From Bacillus sp. FJAT-49736 (GTDB taxonomy: Bacteria > Bacillota > Bacilli > Bacillales > Bacillaceae_C): a DNA stretch of 64,000 nucleotides. The stretch is from positions 806,001 to 870,000 of the forward strand of contig NZ_JAGYPI010000001.1 in NCBI RefSeq assembly GCF_018343615.1, in the 5' to 3' direction. Shown here piece after piece: positions 18,402 through 27,734 of this stretch (positions are counted from its first letter, which is position 1; each line of letters opens with the position of its first letter). Both the position numbers and the translations under genes were made by a program. The notes beneath the pieces are model-generated. The model made no database searches. It was not told the DNA's origin and was given only the letters and a program-made list of their open reading frames with translations.

Positions 18402-19400
18402 TTGTCTGGTGAAGTATTATCACAGAATGAAATAGATGCTTTGCTTTCCGCTCTTTCAACCGGTGAGATGAATGCCGAGGATATTAAGAAAGAAGAAGAA
18501 GCAAAGAAGGTTAAAGTATATGATTTTAAAAGAGCACTACGGTTTTCCAAGGATCAGATACGAAGCCTGACTCGTATCCATGAAAATTTTGCAAGATTAT
18601 TAACTACTGTGTTCTCTGCACAATTAAGAACATATGTGCAGATAAGTGTGGCATCTGCCGATCAAATTCCTTATGAAGAATTTATTCGTTCGATTCCAAA
18701 AATGACGATACTAAATGTATTTGAAGTTCCTCCATTAGAAGGCAGAATATTAATGGAAATTAATCCTAATATCGCATACGCCATGATGGACCGTGTTATG
18801 GGCGGAAAAGGAACCAGCGTAAATAAAGTTGAAAATCTAACAGAAATTGAAAAACGGATAATGTCTAATTTATTTGAACGGGCATTTGAAAATTATCAGG
18901 AGGCCTGGTCAAATATTGCGGAAATTGAGCCGTATCTCGCCGAATTTGAGGTGAATCCGCAATTTTTGCAAATGGTTTCGCCAAATGAAACAGTAGTAGT
19001 AATTTCAATGAACACTACAATCGGTGAAGCAACTGGAATGATTAATTTATGTATACCACATGTCGTTCTGGAACCGGTAATTCCGAATCTATCCGTTCAT
19101 TATTGGATGCAGGCCAATAATAAGGAAAAAGAACCAATGGAAACAGAATTAATGGAAAAGAAATTGAAAAACGCATCTATTCCATTAGTTGCTCAATTAG
19201 GTGGTGCTGAAATTACCATTGAAGATTTCTTAAATCTAGATAATGGGGATATCATCCCGTTGGTTCAGAAAATTGATGATCCAATAAAAGTTAATATAGA
19301 AGGAAGCTCTAAGTTTTTAGGACAGCCTGGCATTATTGGAAAAAGAATGGCTATTCAAATTCTTGAAGTACTAAAAGGGGGGGATGATGACTATGAGTAA
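18402..19400 (+). CDS. fliM: Flagellar motor switch protein FliM
   Basis: C-ring protein that binds phosphorylated CheY; 332 aa. The N-terminal CheY-binding peptide LSQNEIDALLSAL is present, followed by the CheC-like middle domain (about 45-225) and the C-terminal SpoA/FliN domain. The start is TTG at 18402 after AAAAGGAGGTGG, matching B. subtilis FliM (MSGEVLSQNE). It overlaps fliY. Confidence 0.96.
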   Translation: MSGEVLSQNEIDALLSALSTGEMNAEDIKKEEEAKKVKVYDFKRALRFSKDQIRSLTRIHENFARLLTTVFSAQLRTYVQISVASADQIPYEEFIRSIPKMTILNVFEVPPLEGRILMEINPNIAYAMMDRVMGGKGTSVNKVENLTEIEKRIMSNLFERAFENYQEAWSNIAEIEPYLAEFEVNPQFLQMVSPNETVVVISMNTTIGEATGMINLCIPHVVLEPVIPNLSVHYWMQANNKEKEPMETELMEKKLKNASIPLVAQLGGAEITIEDFLNLDNGDIIPLVQKIDDPIKVNIEGSSKFLGQPGIIGKRMAIQILEVLKGGDDDYE

Positions 19401-20577
19401 TATGCTTTCACAAGAAGAAATTGATGCCCTATTAAAAGGAACTGCTGATGACAGTAATGAGGAACAAGATATAAATGTGGAAGAGCATTTATCTTTAATG
19501 GAACAAGATGCTCTAGGCGAAATTGGCAATATCTCATTTGGAAGCTCGGCAACAGCCCTTTCAACATTGTTATCCCAGAAAGTAGATATTACCACACCAA
19601 CAGTGTCCATTATTAAAAGGGATAAATTACAGGATGAATTTCCGCATCCTCATGTTGCTATCCAAGTAACATACACAGAAGGTTTTACTGGAATGAATCT
19701 TTTAGTAATAAAACAATCAGATGCTGCTATTATTGCCGATTTAATGCTAGGGGGAACTGGTGAAAACCCTGGTGCAATGATGGATGAAATCCAGCTTAGC
19801 GCTGTGCAGGAAGCAATGAATCAAATGATGGGTTCAGCAGCAACATCCATGTCTACCGTTTTTAACAAACGTGTTGATATTTCACCGCCACTTGTTGATA
19901 TAATAGATTTTGCACTTGGATCTGGGACAGACTCCATACCAAACCAAGATCTATTAGTAAAAATATCTTTTAGATTAAAAATTGGTACATTAATAGATTC
20001 TTCCATCATGCAGGTAGTGCCTTTAGATTTTGCGAAAAGCTTGGTTTATGATTTGATGAATAATGATCAGTCTGCTAATTCATCATCTGAACAAGTGCAA
20101 ACAGAACCAAATGTAATGTCTGAACCTGCAATAAATAATGCAATGACAGGAGCAACGGAGTCAAATAGTTATCCGCATCCTGTTCAAAATACGGTTCAAC
20201 AAGGCGGATCATACTCGCCTCCAACAAATCAAGCGAAGGAAAAACAACAGCCAAACATCAGCGTTCAGCCAGCTGTATTTTCCAGCTTTGAAGAGGTACC
20301 TGTTCAAATACCAGAAACAAAGAATCTTAATATGCTTCTAGATATTCCGTTACAGGTAACAGTTGAATTAGGAAGAACAAGCAGAACGGTTAAGGATATA
20401 TTGGAACTTGGTTCAGGATCCATAATTGAATTAGATAAACTTGCAGGTGAGCCTGTAGATATTTTGCTTAATAATCAATTAATTGCCCAAGGTGAAGTGG
20501 TAGTTATTGATGAAAATTTTGGAGTTCGAATTACAGAAATTGTGAGTCAATCAGATCGAATCAAAAAATTAAAATGA
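19393..20577 (+). CDS. fliY: Flagellar switch protein and CheY-P phosphatase FliY
   Basis: C-ring component that also dephosphorylates CheY; 394 aa. The N-terminal CheY-binding peptide LSQEEIDALL is followed by a CheC-type domain with two phosphatase motifs (EIGNISFGSS and VQEAMNQMMGSA). A Pro/Gln/Ser linker (about 220-310) leads to the FliN-like C-terminus. The ATG at 19393 was chosen because the G-run site ends 9 nt before it; ATGs at 19384 and 19387 are too close. Confidence 0.95.
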   Translation: MSNMLSQEEIDALLKGTADDSNEEQDINVEEHLSLMEQDALGEIGNISFGSSATALSTLLSQKVDITTPTVSIIKRDKLQDEFPHPHVAIQVTYTEGFTGMNLLVIKQSDAAIIADLMLGGTGENPGAMMDEIQLSAVQEAMNQMMGSAATSMSTVFNKRVDISPPLVDIIDFALGSGTDSIPNQDLLVKISFRLKIGTLIDSSIMQVVPLDFAKSLVYDLMNNDQSANSSSEQVQTEPNVMSEPAINNAMTGATESNSYPHPVQNTVQQGGSYSPPTNQAKEKQQPNISVQPAVFSSFEEVPVQIPETKNLNMLLDIPLQVTVELGRTSRTVKDILELGSGSIIELDKLAGEPVDILLNNQLIAQGEVVVIDENFGVRITEIVSQSDRIKKLK

Positions 20578-20596
20578 GGTTAGCGAGGGAAAGGTA

Positions 20597-20959
20597 ATGG
20601 CAAATAGAATTTTAATCGTAGATGATGCAGCATTTATGAGAATGATGATTAAGGATATTTTATCGAAAAATGGCTTTGAAGTAGTTGGGGAAGCTGCAGA
20701 CGGAGCACAAGCCGTTGAAAAATTTAAGGAATTAAAGCCGGATCTAGTGACAATGGATATTACAATGCCTGAAATGGATGGTATCACTGCTTTAAAAGAA
20801 ATTAAAGGTATGGACCCTAATGCGAAAGTGATTATGTGCTCTGCAATGGGTCAGCAAGCAATGGTTATCGATGCGATTCAAGCAGGTGCAAAGGATTTTA
20901 TCGTGAAGCCATTTCAAGCTGACAGGGTAATTGAGGCTATTCAAAAAACACTATCATAA
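20597..20959 (+). CDS. cheY: Chemotaxis response regulator CheY
   Basis: Single-domain receiver of 120 aa. The phosphoacceptor is Asp54 in VTMDITMPEMDG, with the acidic pair in VDDAAF near residues 9-10 and the conserved Lys in FIVKPF. When phosphorylated by CheA it binds FliM and FliY. The position between fliY and fliO is standard for Bacillus. Confidence 0.97.
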   Translation: MANRILIVDDAAFMRMMIKDILSKNGFEVVGEAADGAQAVEKFKELKPDLVTMDITMPEMDGITALKEIKGMDPNAKVIMCSAMGQQAMVIDAIQAGAKDFIVKPFQADRVIEAIQKTLS

Positions 20960-20963
20960 TCTA

Positions 20964-20998
20964 AGGCTTTTATTTGAAGCCTATCAATTTCATAGGCT
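20964..20998 (+). other. Two mutually exclusive hairpins between cheY and fliO
   Basis: AGGCTT (20964-20969) can pair with AAGCCT (20977-20982). The overlapping AGCCTAT (20978-20984) can instead pair over 7 bp with ATAGGCT (20992-20998). No T run follows, so a terminator is unlikely. The competing arrangement could reflect regulation or chance. Confidence 0.3.
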
Positions 20999-21038
20999 AT
21001 TAAAGTATACGGCCTGTTTATAAGAAGGTGTCTAAAGA

Positions 21039-21707
21039 TTGTTTAGAAATACAATAAAAATATTGATGGTCCTCTTTTTATTCATTCCTCTGTGTGGACA
21101 ACACCAAATTGTCCATGCAGAGTCTATATATGTAAAAGATTATTATGGTAAAGATAAGAATCAAAAGACTACCACTAAATCGAATATTTCACCAAAAGAT
21201 ACCCAGGTAAATAGTGATTCCAGTAGTCCTGTTATCTCGTTCTGGGATGTTACGAAAATGATTTTCGCACTTATTCTAGTCATTGCATTATTATATTATC
21301 TATTGAAATTTATTAATAAGAAAAGCCGATCGTATCAGCAAAATCGATTTGTCCAAAATTTTGGGGGCACTTCTTTAGGTGGGAACCGCTCCTTACAAAT
21401 CGTTAAAGCTGGTAAACGAATATTAATTTTAGGCGTAGGTGAAGATATTCGACTTTTAAAGGAAATAGAAGACCAGCAAGAAATTGATGATTTTATGAAA
21501 CAATATGAAGAGCAAACGGAACATTCCATAGAACCTAAAGATATTGTCAGTAAAATTGCAAAACGTATTAACGGTTATAAAAAGAATGTTGAAGGATCCC
21601 AGCCGTCTTTTCAAAATTTGTTAAAAGAACAACTACTTAACATTAAAAAGGATAGAAAAAACATGATAAAAGAGTTCGATAAGAAGGAGAAAAATTCAGA
21701 TGAATGA
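21039..21707 (+). CDS. fliO: Flagellar biosynthesis protein FliO (FliZ in B. subtilis)
   Basis: Accessory membrane protein needed to assemble the FliP ring; 222 aa. It has a probable signal peptide (residues 1-28), a low-complexity Ser/Thr/Lys segment and one transmembrane helix (about 72-92, MIFALILVIALLYYLLKF). A FliO-type beta domain (RSLQIVKAGKRILILGVGED) and a charged cytoplasmic tail follow. The start is TTG at 21039, 8 nt after AAGGTG. fliP overlaps its end. Confidence 0.9.
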   Translation: MFRNTIKILMVLFLFIPLCGQHQIVHAESIYVKDYYGKDKNQKTTTKSNISPKDTQVNSDSSSPVISFWDVTKMIFALILVIALLYYLLKFINKKSRSYQQNRFVQNFGGTSLGGNRSLQIVKAGKRILILGVGEDIRLLKEIEDQQEIDDFMKQYEEQTEHSIEPKDIVSKIAKRINGYKKNVEGSQPSFQNLLKEQLLNIKKDRKNMIKEFDKKEKNSDE

Positions 21708-22365
21708 ATTCATGAGTTATTTTAATAATAGTTCACCTGACCATGTTTCAACGGCTGTGAAATTATTTCTTCTTTTAACCGTTCTTTCTTTGGCACCGAG
21801 CATTCTTATTTTAATGACTTCATTTACGCGGATCGTTATTGTTCTAGGGTTTGTAAGGACGTCACTTGCAACACAGCAAATGCCTCCGAATCAGGTTATT
21901 ATCGGATTATCCTTATTCTTAACATTTTTTGTTATGGCACCAACCTTTCATCAAGTAAATGATCAAGCGTTGACACCATTATTTAATGATAAAATTACAT
22001 TAGAAGAAGCTTATGATAAAGCTTCTGTTCCTTTTAAGGAATTTATGAGTAAATATACAAGGCAAAAAGATTTACAGCTATTTTTGGATTATTCCCATGC
22101 AAAACAACCGGAAAAAATAGAGGATATTCCGATGACAGCACTTGTCCCTGCTTTTGCAATAAGTGAGATAAAAACAGCTTTTCAAATTGGCTTTATGATT
22201 TTTATTCCTTTTCTTGTTATTGATATGGTCGTAGCAAGTGTGCTGATGTCCATGGGGATGATGATGCTGCCGCCTGTAATGATCTCACTGCCCTTTAAAA
22301 TATTGCTATTTGTGCTTGTAGATGGTTGGTACTTAGTGGTCAAATCATTATTACAAAGCTTTTAG
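21700..22365 (+). CDS. fliP: Flagellar export gate protein FliP
   Basis: Core pore-forming subunit of the flagellar export gate; 221 aa with four hydrophobic segments. The FliP signatures RIVIVLGFVRTSLATQQMPP and MMMLPPVMISLPFKI are both clear. GAAGGAG lies inside the end of fliO, and the ATG overlaps fliO by 8 nt. Confidence 0.97.
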   Translation: MNEFMSYFNNSSPDHVSTAVKLFLLLTVLSLAPSILILMTSFTRIVIVLGFVRTSLATQQMPPNQVIIGLSLFLTFFVMAPTFHQVNDQALTPLFNDKITLEEAYDKASVPFKEFMSKYTRQKDLQLFLDYSHAKQPEKIEDIPMTALVPAFAISEIKTAFQIGFMIFIPFLVIDMVVASVLMSMGMMMLPPVMISLPFKILLFVLVDGWYLVVKSLLQSF

Positions 22366-22379
22366 AGTAGGTGAATAAA

Positions 22380-22649
22380 TTGAACCAAGAAATGGTTGTT
22401 TCAATAGCGGAAAAGGGAATATACATTACACTCATAACGGTTGGACCATTATTAATCATAGCCCTATTAGTCGGACTAATTGTTAGTATTTTTCAAGCAA
22501 CAACCCAGATTCAGGAACAAACACTTGCCTTTGTACCGAAAATAGTAGCTGTTTTAATTGGCATTATCTTCTTTGGGCCTTGGATGCTGAGTCATATATT
22601 ATCTTATGCTAGTGATATATTTTCCAATTTAACAAGGTATATAGGATAG
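22380..22649 (+). CDS. fliQ: Flagellar export gate protein FliQ
   Basis: Small two-helix subunit of the FliPQR gate; 89 aa, the same length as in B. subtilis. The motif ATTQIQEQTLAFVPKI is diagnostic. The start is TTG at 22380, 6 nt after AGGTGA (22368-22373). An in-frame GTG at 22371 falls inside that ribosome site. Confidence 0.95.
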   Translation: MNQEMVVSIAEKGIYITLITVGPLLIIALLVGLIVSIFQATTQIQEQTLAFVPKIVAVLIGIIFFGPWMLSHILSYASDIFSNLTRYIG

Positions 22650-22653
22650 TCAA

Positions 22654-23430
22654 ATGGAACACCTTATTCCGTCTTTTTCGATATTCTTATTAATATTTAT
22701 GAGATTATCAGCATTTTTTGTAACAATGCCGCTATTCTCTTATCGGACGATTCCTGCGATGCACCGTATCGGTTTTGCAGTAATACTAGCATGGTTAATG
22801 TATTATTCTATAGACGCACATTCATTTGTTATCGATGGAAAATATATACTATTAATTATTAAAGAAGCTATGGTAGGGCTCTTCATTGGTTTTATTGCCT
22901 ATTTAATTGTATCAGCTGTTCAAATAGCAGGAGGCTTTATCGACTTTCAAATGGGTTTTGCGATTGCGAACGTATTGGACCCCATGACAGGGACACAAAG
23001 TCCATTAGTTGGGCAATACTTATATAGTTTTGCTATTTTACTTTTACTCGGTATCAATGGTCATCATCTTATTTTAGATGGTATTTTTTACAGCTATCAG
23101 TTTATTCCAATTGATAGAATGATCCCATATGGCGATCCAAATTTAGCCGAATTTGTCATCAGGACATTTGGGAAGATGTTCGTTATTGCTTTTCAAATGT
23201 CGATTCCTGTCGTGGCCGCGTTGTTTTTAGTCGATGTAGCATTGGGAATTGTAGCGCGAACTGTCCCGCAGCTTAATATATTTGTAGTTGGATTTCCGAT
23301 TAAAATAGGAATTACCTTTATCATACTAGTCGTGGTAATGGGCGTTATTTTTGGCGTTTGTCAGCACTTATTCCAATATATGTTTTATTCAATGAGAGAT
23401 TTAATGAAATTAATTGGGGGATCATCATGA
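22654..23430 (+). CDS. fliR: Flagellar export gate protein FliR
   Basis: Export-gate subunit; 258 aa, strongly hydrophobic. It contains GFIDFQMGFAIANVLDPMTG and the end FVVGFPIKIGITF, both typical of FliR. It lies 4 nt after fliQ, and its stop overlaps the flhB start. Confidence 0.95.
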   Translation: MEHLIPSFSIFLLIFMRLSAFFVTMPLFSYRTIPAMHRIGFAVILAWLMYYSIDAHSFVIDGKYILLIIKEAMVGLFIGFIAYLIVSAVQIAGGFIDFQMGFAIANVLDPMTGTQSPLVGQYLYSFAILLLLGINGHHLILDGIFYSYQFIPIDRMIPYGDPNLAEFVIRTFGKMFVIAFQMSIPVVAALFLVDVALGIVARTVPQLNIFVVGFPIKIGITFIILVVVMGVIFGVCQHLFQYMFYSMRDLMKLIGGSS

Positions 23431-24509
23431 ATTGGATTCATTTAGATTTGCAATTTTTTTCTGGTGATAAAACAGAGAAGGCCACCCCAAAGAAACGGCA
23501 AGACGCGAAACAAAAAGGTCAAGTAGCTAAAAGCCAGGATATAAATACGGCTATCGGTTTACTAGCTGTTTTTATGTTCTTATCATTTGGAACATCTTTT
23601 ATTGGAACACATCTTTTTGGGATTTTGCGCCATTCCTTTCAAGATTATATGTTAATGGATCTGACAGAAAATAATTTACAGAAAATAACGTTAGATCTTC
23701 TGAAAGAGGTTGCCTATATAATTGGGCCCATATTTGGAGTTGCACTTATCGCTGGTGTTGTATCAAATTTTGCCCAAGTGGGTTTTATTTTTACAACCGA
23801 ATCCCTGCAGCCAAAATTAGAGAAATTAGATCCCATTAAAGGATTTAAACGTATCTTTTCGATGAGGGCAATCGTTGAATTATTAAAATCTGTTTTGAAA
23901 ATTTTGTTTGTAGGAACAGTAACGTTTATCGTTTTATGGAGACGGATGAATGATGTATTAAGTCTCTCCTATAAATCGATTGGCGATTCCTTAGTAACGA
24001 TAGGAAGCCTTACTCTTCAAATGGGGTTTGCGGCTTCTATCGCATTATTATTTCTAGCAATTCTTGATTATTTATATCAAAGATTTGATCATGAAAAAAA
24101 TCTACGAATGTCAAAGCAGGATATCAAGGATGAGTATAAAAATTCTGAAGGGGACCCATTAATAAAATCAAAAATTAAGCAAAGGCAAAGAGAAATGGCA
24201 ATGCGCCGAATGATGCAAGAGGTCCCAAAGGCAGATGTCATAATTACGAATCCAACTCATTACGCTATTTGTTTAAAATATGATGAAAGTGCAAGAGAAG
24301 CACCTTTTGTTATTGCAAAAGGAGTTGACTTTGTTGCTCAGAAAATCAAAATGATTGCCAATGAACATGAGATTATCATGATTGAAAATCGTCCATTGGC
24401 AAGGTCGTTATACGATCAAGTTGAAATAGGAGATACCATCCCAGAAGAGTTTTTTAAAGCAGTAGCGGAAATTTTAGCTTATGTATACCGCATTAAAAAT
24501 AAAATCTGA
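23427..24509 (+). CDS. flhB: Flagellar export switch protein FlhB
   Basis: Controls the change from hook to filament export; 360 aa, as in B. subtilis. Four transmembrane segments are followed by a cytoplasmic domain with the autocleavage site NPTH at residues 275-278. The N-terminus LQFFSGDKTEKATPKKRQ is typical. The ATG at 23427 overlaps the fliR stop and follows a TTGGGGG site. Terminal LAYVYRIKNK is conserved. Confidence 0.97.
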   Translation: MNWIHLDLQFFSGDKTEKATPKKRQDAKQKGQVAKSQDINTAIGLLAVFMFLSFGTSFIGTHLFGILRHSFQDYMLMDLTENNLQKITLDLLKEVAYIIGPIFGVALIAGVVSNFAQVGFIFTTESLQPKLEKLDPIKGFKRIFSMRAIVELLKSVLKILFVGTVTFIVLWRRMNDVLSLSYKSIGDSLVTIGSLTLQMGFAASIALLFLAILDYLYQRFDHEKNLRMSKQDIKDEYKNSEGDPLIKSKIKQRQREMAMRRMMQEVPKADVIITNPTHYAICLKYDESAREAPFVIAKGVDFVAQKIKMIANEHEIIMIENRPLARSLYDQVEIGDTIPEEFFKAVAEILAYVYRIKNKI

Positions 24510-24555
24510 TGCGTTTATGAAATAGATAGATGTTAGGAAGTAGGGGGAAATTTTT

Positions 24556-26592
24556 ATGGCAGCAAGAGATATGTCCGTTCTAATAAGTGTAATAGTTATT
24601 GTAGCTATGTTGATAATACCTTTTTCAACATGGATATTAAGTATTTTGATTTTAATTAATATCTCTCTTGCCCTCCTAGTATTATTAACTTCTATGAATA
24701 TGAAAGAGCCATTGCAATTTTCTGTATTCCCATCTTTATTATTGCTTTTAACTTTGTTTCGATTAGCTCTTAACATTTCTACAACGCGTGCCATCTTAAC
24801 AAAAGGAGAGGCTGGCGGGGTTGTTGAGACATTTGGAACCTTTGTTGTTGGCGGGAATATATTAGTTGGTCTTGTAGTATTTTTAATCCTTATCATAATT
24901 CAGTTCATCGTTATTACAAAAGGTTCGGAACGTGTTTCTGAGGTGGCAGCCAGATTTACCCTAGATGCAATGCCAGGTAAACAAATGAGTATCGATGCTG
25001 ATTTAAACGCTGGTATGATCTCGGATCAAGAGGCAAGACAACGAAGAGAAAAGGTAGGCCGAGAAGCGGATTTTTATGGAGCGATGGATGGTGCGAGTAA
25101 ATTTGTTAAAGGAGATGCAATTGCAAGTATTATTATTGTAGCTATCAATCTTATTTTCGGAATTATTATTGGGATGACCCAGCAAGGGCTTGGTATAGCG
25201 GAAGCAGCTCATCGCTTTTCGTTATTAACAGTAGGTGACGGTATTGTCAGTCAGGTTCCTGCCCTATTAATCTCAACTGCAACAGGTATTGTGGTGACCC
25301 GTGCAGCATCTGATGGCAATCTTGGTAGAGACATCATTTCACAATTAGTTGCATTTCCTAAAATGCTTTATATTGCTGCAGCAACCATTTTTATACTTGG
25401 GATCGCGACACCAATTAATGATGTATTAACGATTCCAATTGCTGGTTCCCTTGCTATTGGTGCATATCGATTATCACGTGTACCAAAGCAGAATGAAGAA
25501 GAGATAAAAGAAATGGAAGAAGTCATTCAATCCGATGAAATGAAAAGTCCAGAAAGTGTTATTAACCTACTTAATATTGATCCGATAGAATTTGAATTTG
25601 GGTACGGCTTAATACCGCTTGCAGATACGAATCAAGGCGGGGATTTATTAGATCGTATTGTCATGATTAGAAGGCAACTTGCTCTAGAGTTGGGAATCGT
25701 TATTCCAGTTGTTCGAATTAGAGATAATATTCAACTCGAACCAAATGAATATAGATTAAAAATTAAAGGAAATGAAATGGGACGCGGTGAATTATTGCTG
25801 GATCATTACTTGGCCATGAGTCCGGGGATGGATGATGACATGGTTGAGGGCATAGATACAGTTGAACCATCATTCGGCCTTCCTGCAAAGTGGATAACGG
25901 AGTCGGCTAAGGAACAAGCTGAAATTTATGGTTATACTGTTGTTGATCCTCCATCTGTAGTATCAACGCATATTACAGAAATATTGAGAACAAACGCTTA
26001 TGAATTACTGGGAAGACAAGAAACCAAGCAGTTAATAGATCATGTGAAGGAAACTTTCCCTATATTAGTAGAAGAAGTAACTCCGAATCCGCTCTCTGTT
26101 GGCGAAATTCAAAAAGTGCTGCAGAAGCTTTTAAAAGAACATGTTTCAATTAGAAATTTAACGATTATTTTTGAGACATTGGCTGACTTTGGAAAAATGA
26201 CATCTGATACCGATCTACTTACGGAATATGTTAGACAAGCTCTTGCTCGTCAAATTACTAATCAATATGCCGAAGATGGTAATACTTTAAAGGTAATCAC
26301 ATTATCCGGAAAAATTGAAAAAATGATTGCAGATGGGGTACAACAAACAGAGCATGGAAATTATTTGGCTATAGATCCAACAGATTCTCAAAATATGCTG
26401 GAAGCCGTTGCGAAGCAGGTGGAACAGCAGTCAGCCATTGGCATACAACCTATTATCTTATGTTCACCAGCAGTCAGAATGTATGTACGTCAAGTTACGG
26501 AACGTTATTTTCCACAGGTGCCTATTCTATCATATAACGAATTGGAAGCAAATGTTGAAGTCCAAAGTATAGGGGTAGTGAATATAGAATGA
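24556..26592 (+). CDS. flhA: Flagellar export gate protein FlhA
   Basis: Largest export-gate subunit; 678 aa. About eight transmembrane helices cover the first 320 residues, with the FHIPEP-type region around RFTLDAMPGKQMSIDADLNA. The rest is the cytosolic domain that docks chaperone-substrate complexes. AGGGGGAA precedes the ATG. Its stop overlaps flhF. Confidence 0.98.
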   Translation: MAARDMSVLISVIVIVAMLIIPFSTWILSILILINISLALLVLLTSMNMKEPLQFSVFPSLLLLLTLFRLALNISTTRAILTKGEAGGVVETFGTFVVGGNILVGLVVFLILIIIQFIVITKGSERVSEVAARFTLDAMPGKQMSIDADLNAGMISDQEARQRREKVGREADFYGAMDGASKFVKGDAIASIIIVAINLIFGIIIGMTQQGLGIAEAAHRFSLLTVGDGIVSQVPALLISTATGIVVTRAASDGNLGRDIISQLVAFPKMLYIAAATIFILGIATPINDVLTIPIAGSLAIGAYRLSRVPKQNEEEIKEMEEVIQSDEMKSPESVINLLNIDPIEFEFGYGLIPLADTNQGGDLLDRIVMIRRQLALELGIVIPVVRIRDNIQLEPNEYRLKIKGNEMGRGELLLDHYLAMSPGMDDDMVEGIDTVEPSFGLPAKWITESAKEQAEIYGYTVVDPPSVVSTHITEILRTNAYELLGRQETKQLIDHVKETFPILVEEVTPNPLSVGEIQKVLQKLLKEHVSIRNLTIIFETLADFGKMTSDTDLLTEYVRQALARQITNQYAEDGNTLKVITLSGKIEKMIADGVQQTEHGNYLAIDPTDSQNMLEAVAKQVEQQSAIGIQPIILCSPAVRMYVRQVTERYFPQVPILSYNELEANVEVQSIGVVNIE

Positions 26593-27734
26593 AAGTAAAA
26601 AAGTATATTGCTGGTAACATGTCAGAAGCGATGAAACAGATTCGAGCAGAACTTGGTGACGAAGCAGTTATTTTAAATTCAAAAGTGACACATAAGCGCG
26701 GATTTATAGGATTATTTAGAAAAAAGCAATTTGAGGTCATTGCCGCTGTAGATCCAGAGTCTAGTGTTTCTCAAATAAAGTATAAAGAAAAACCTTTGAT
26801 GAAACAAAATACAGGATCACATATCGTCAATGTAAGTGAAAAAGAAAAATTAAATGACGATTTGATTCAAAAAGAAATTCTGGATTTGAAAAAAATGGTA
26901 AGGGAACTTTCGAAGAGTACGGCAACAATCTCGCTGGAACATTATCCGACTTTTATACAATCATTTCTAATAATACTGGAAAAACAGGGACTATCTCAAA
27001 ATTATATTCAGGCAGTTGCCAATCATCTCCTTGAAAAGTGGCGCACCTCTGGAAAAGAACCAGAACAAACAGATGTATGGAATTGGGGAAGAGATTATCT
27101 TGAGTCCCTCCTGGCTCCTCTCTATAAGAGAGTAGCTAAATCCAAAAAATATATTAATTTAGTAGGTCCAACAGGAGTCGGCAAAACAACCACATTAGCA
27201 AAAATGGCCGCTAATGCAGTTATTGATAAGCAACAAAAGGTTGGATTTATTACGACAGATACTTATCGGATTGCAGCCATCGAACAATTAAAAACATATG
27301 CAAATTTGTTAAATGTACCTGTGGAGGTTATCTATAATATGGATGACTTTCATGAAGCTCTCGATAAATTTAACGATTTTGATTTAATTTTTATTGATAC
27401 TGCTGGTAGAAATTATCGTGAAATGCAATATATAGACGAGCTTAAAAAGGTAATTGATTTTAGAAAAGAAATTAAAACCTATCTCACCATTAGTTTAACA
27501 ATGAAAGAGGAAGATATTAAAGCTATATTGGAAGGTTTTAGCTCTATTGAGGTGGACCATTTTATTTTCACAAAATTGGACGAAACAACTTCCTATGGCT
27601 CAATGTTGAATATTATGATGGATTCTCAAAAAGGGGCTGCTTATTTAACATTTGGTCAGGATGTTCCGGATGACATTGAAGAGGCATCACCAAAAATGAT
27701 TGTAAATCATTTATTTGAAGGTAAAAGCAAATGA
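26589..27734 (+). CDS. flhF: Flagellar GTPase FlhF (SRP family)
   Basis: SRP-type GTPase that influences flagellar placement and number; 381 aa. The N-terminal basic/variable B domain (1-115) and N domain precede the G domain. The P-loop GPTGVGKTT is at residues 193-201; DTAGRNYRE and TKLDET are further GTPase motifs. The ATG overlaps the flhA stop and the stop overlaps flhG, which encodes the GTPase activator in this system. Confidence 0.96.
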   Translation: MKVKKYIAGNMSEAMKQIRAELGDEAVILNSKVTHKRGFIGLFRKKQFEVIAAVDPESSVSQIKYKEKPLMKQNTGSHIVNVSEKEKLNDDLIQKEILDLKKMVRELSKSTATISLEHYPTFIQSFLIILEKQGLSQNYIQAVANHLLEKWRTSGKEPEQTDVWNWGRDYLESLLAPLYKRVAKSKKYINLVGPTGVGKTTTLAKMAANAVIDKQQKVGFITTDTYRIAAIEQLKTYANLLNVPVEVIYNMDDFHEALDKFNDFDLIFIDTAGRNYREMQYIDELKKVIDFRKEIKTYLTISLTMKEEDIKAILEGFSSIEVDHFIFTKLDETTSYGSMLNIMMDSQKGAAYLTFGQDVPDDIEEASPKMIVNHLFEGKSK

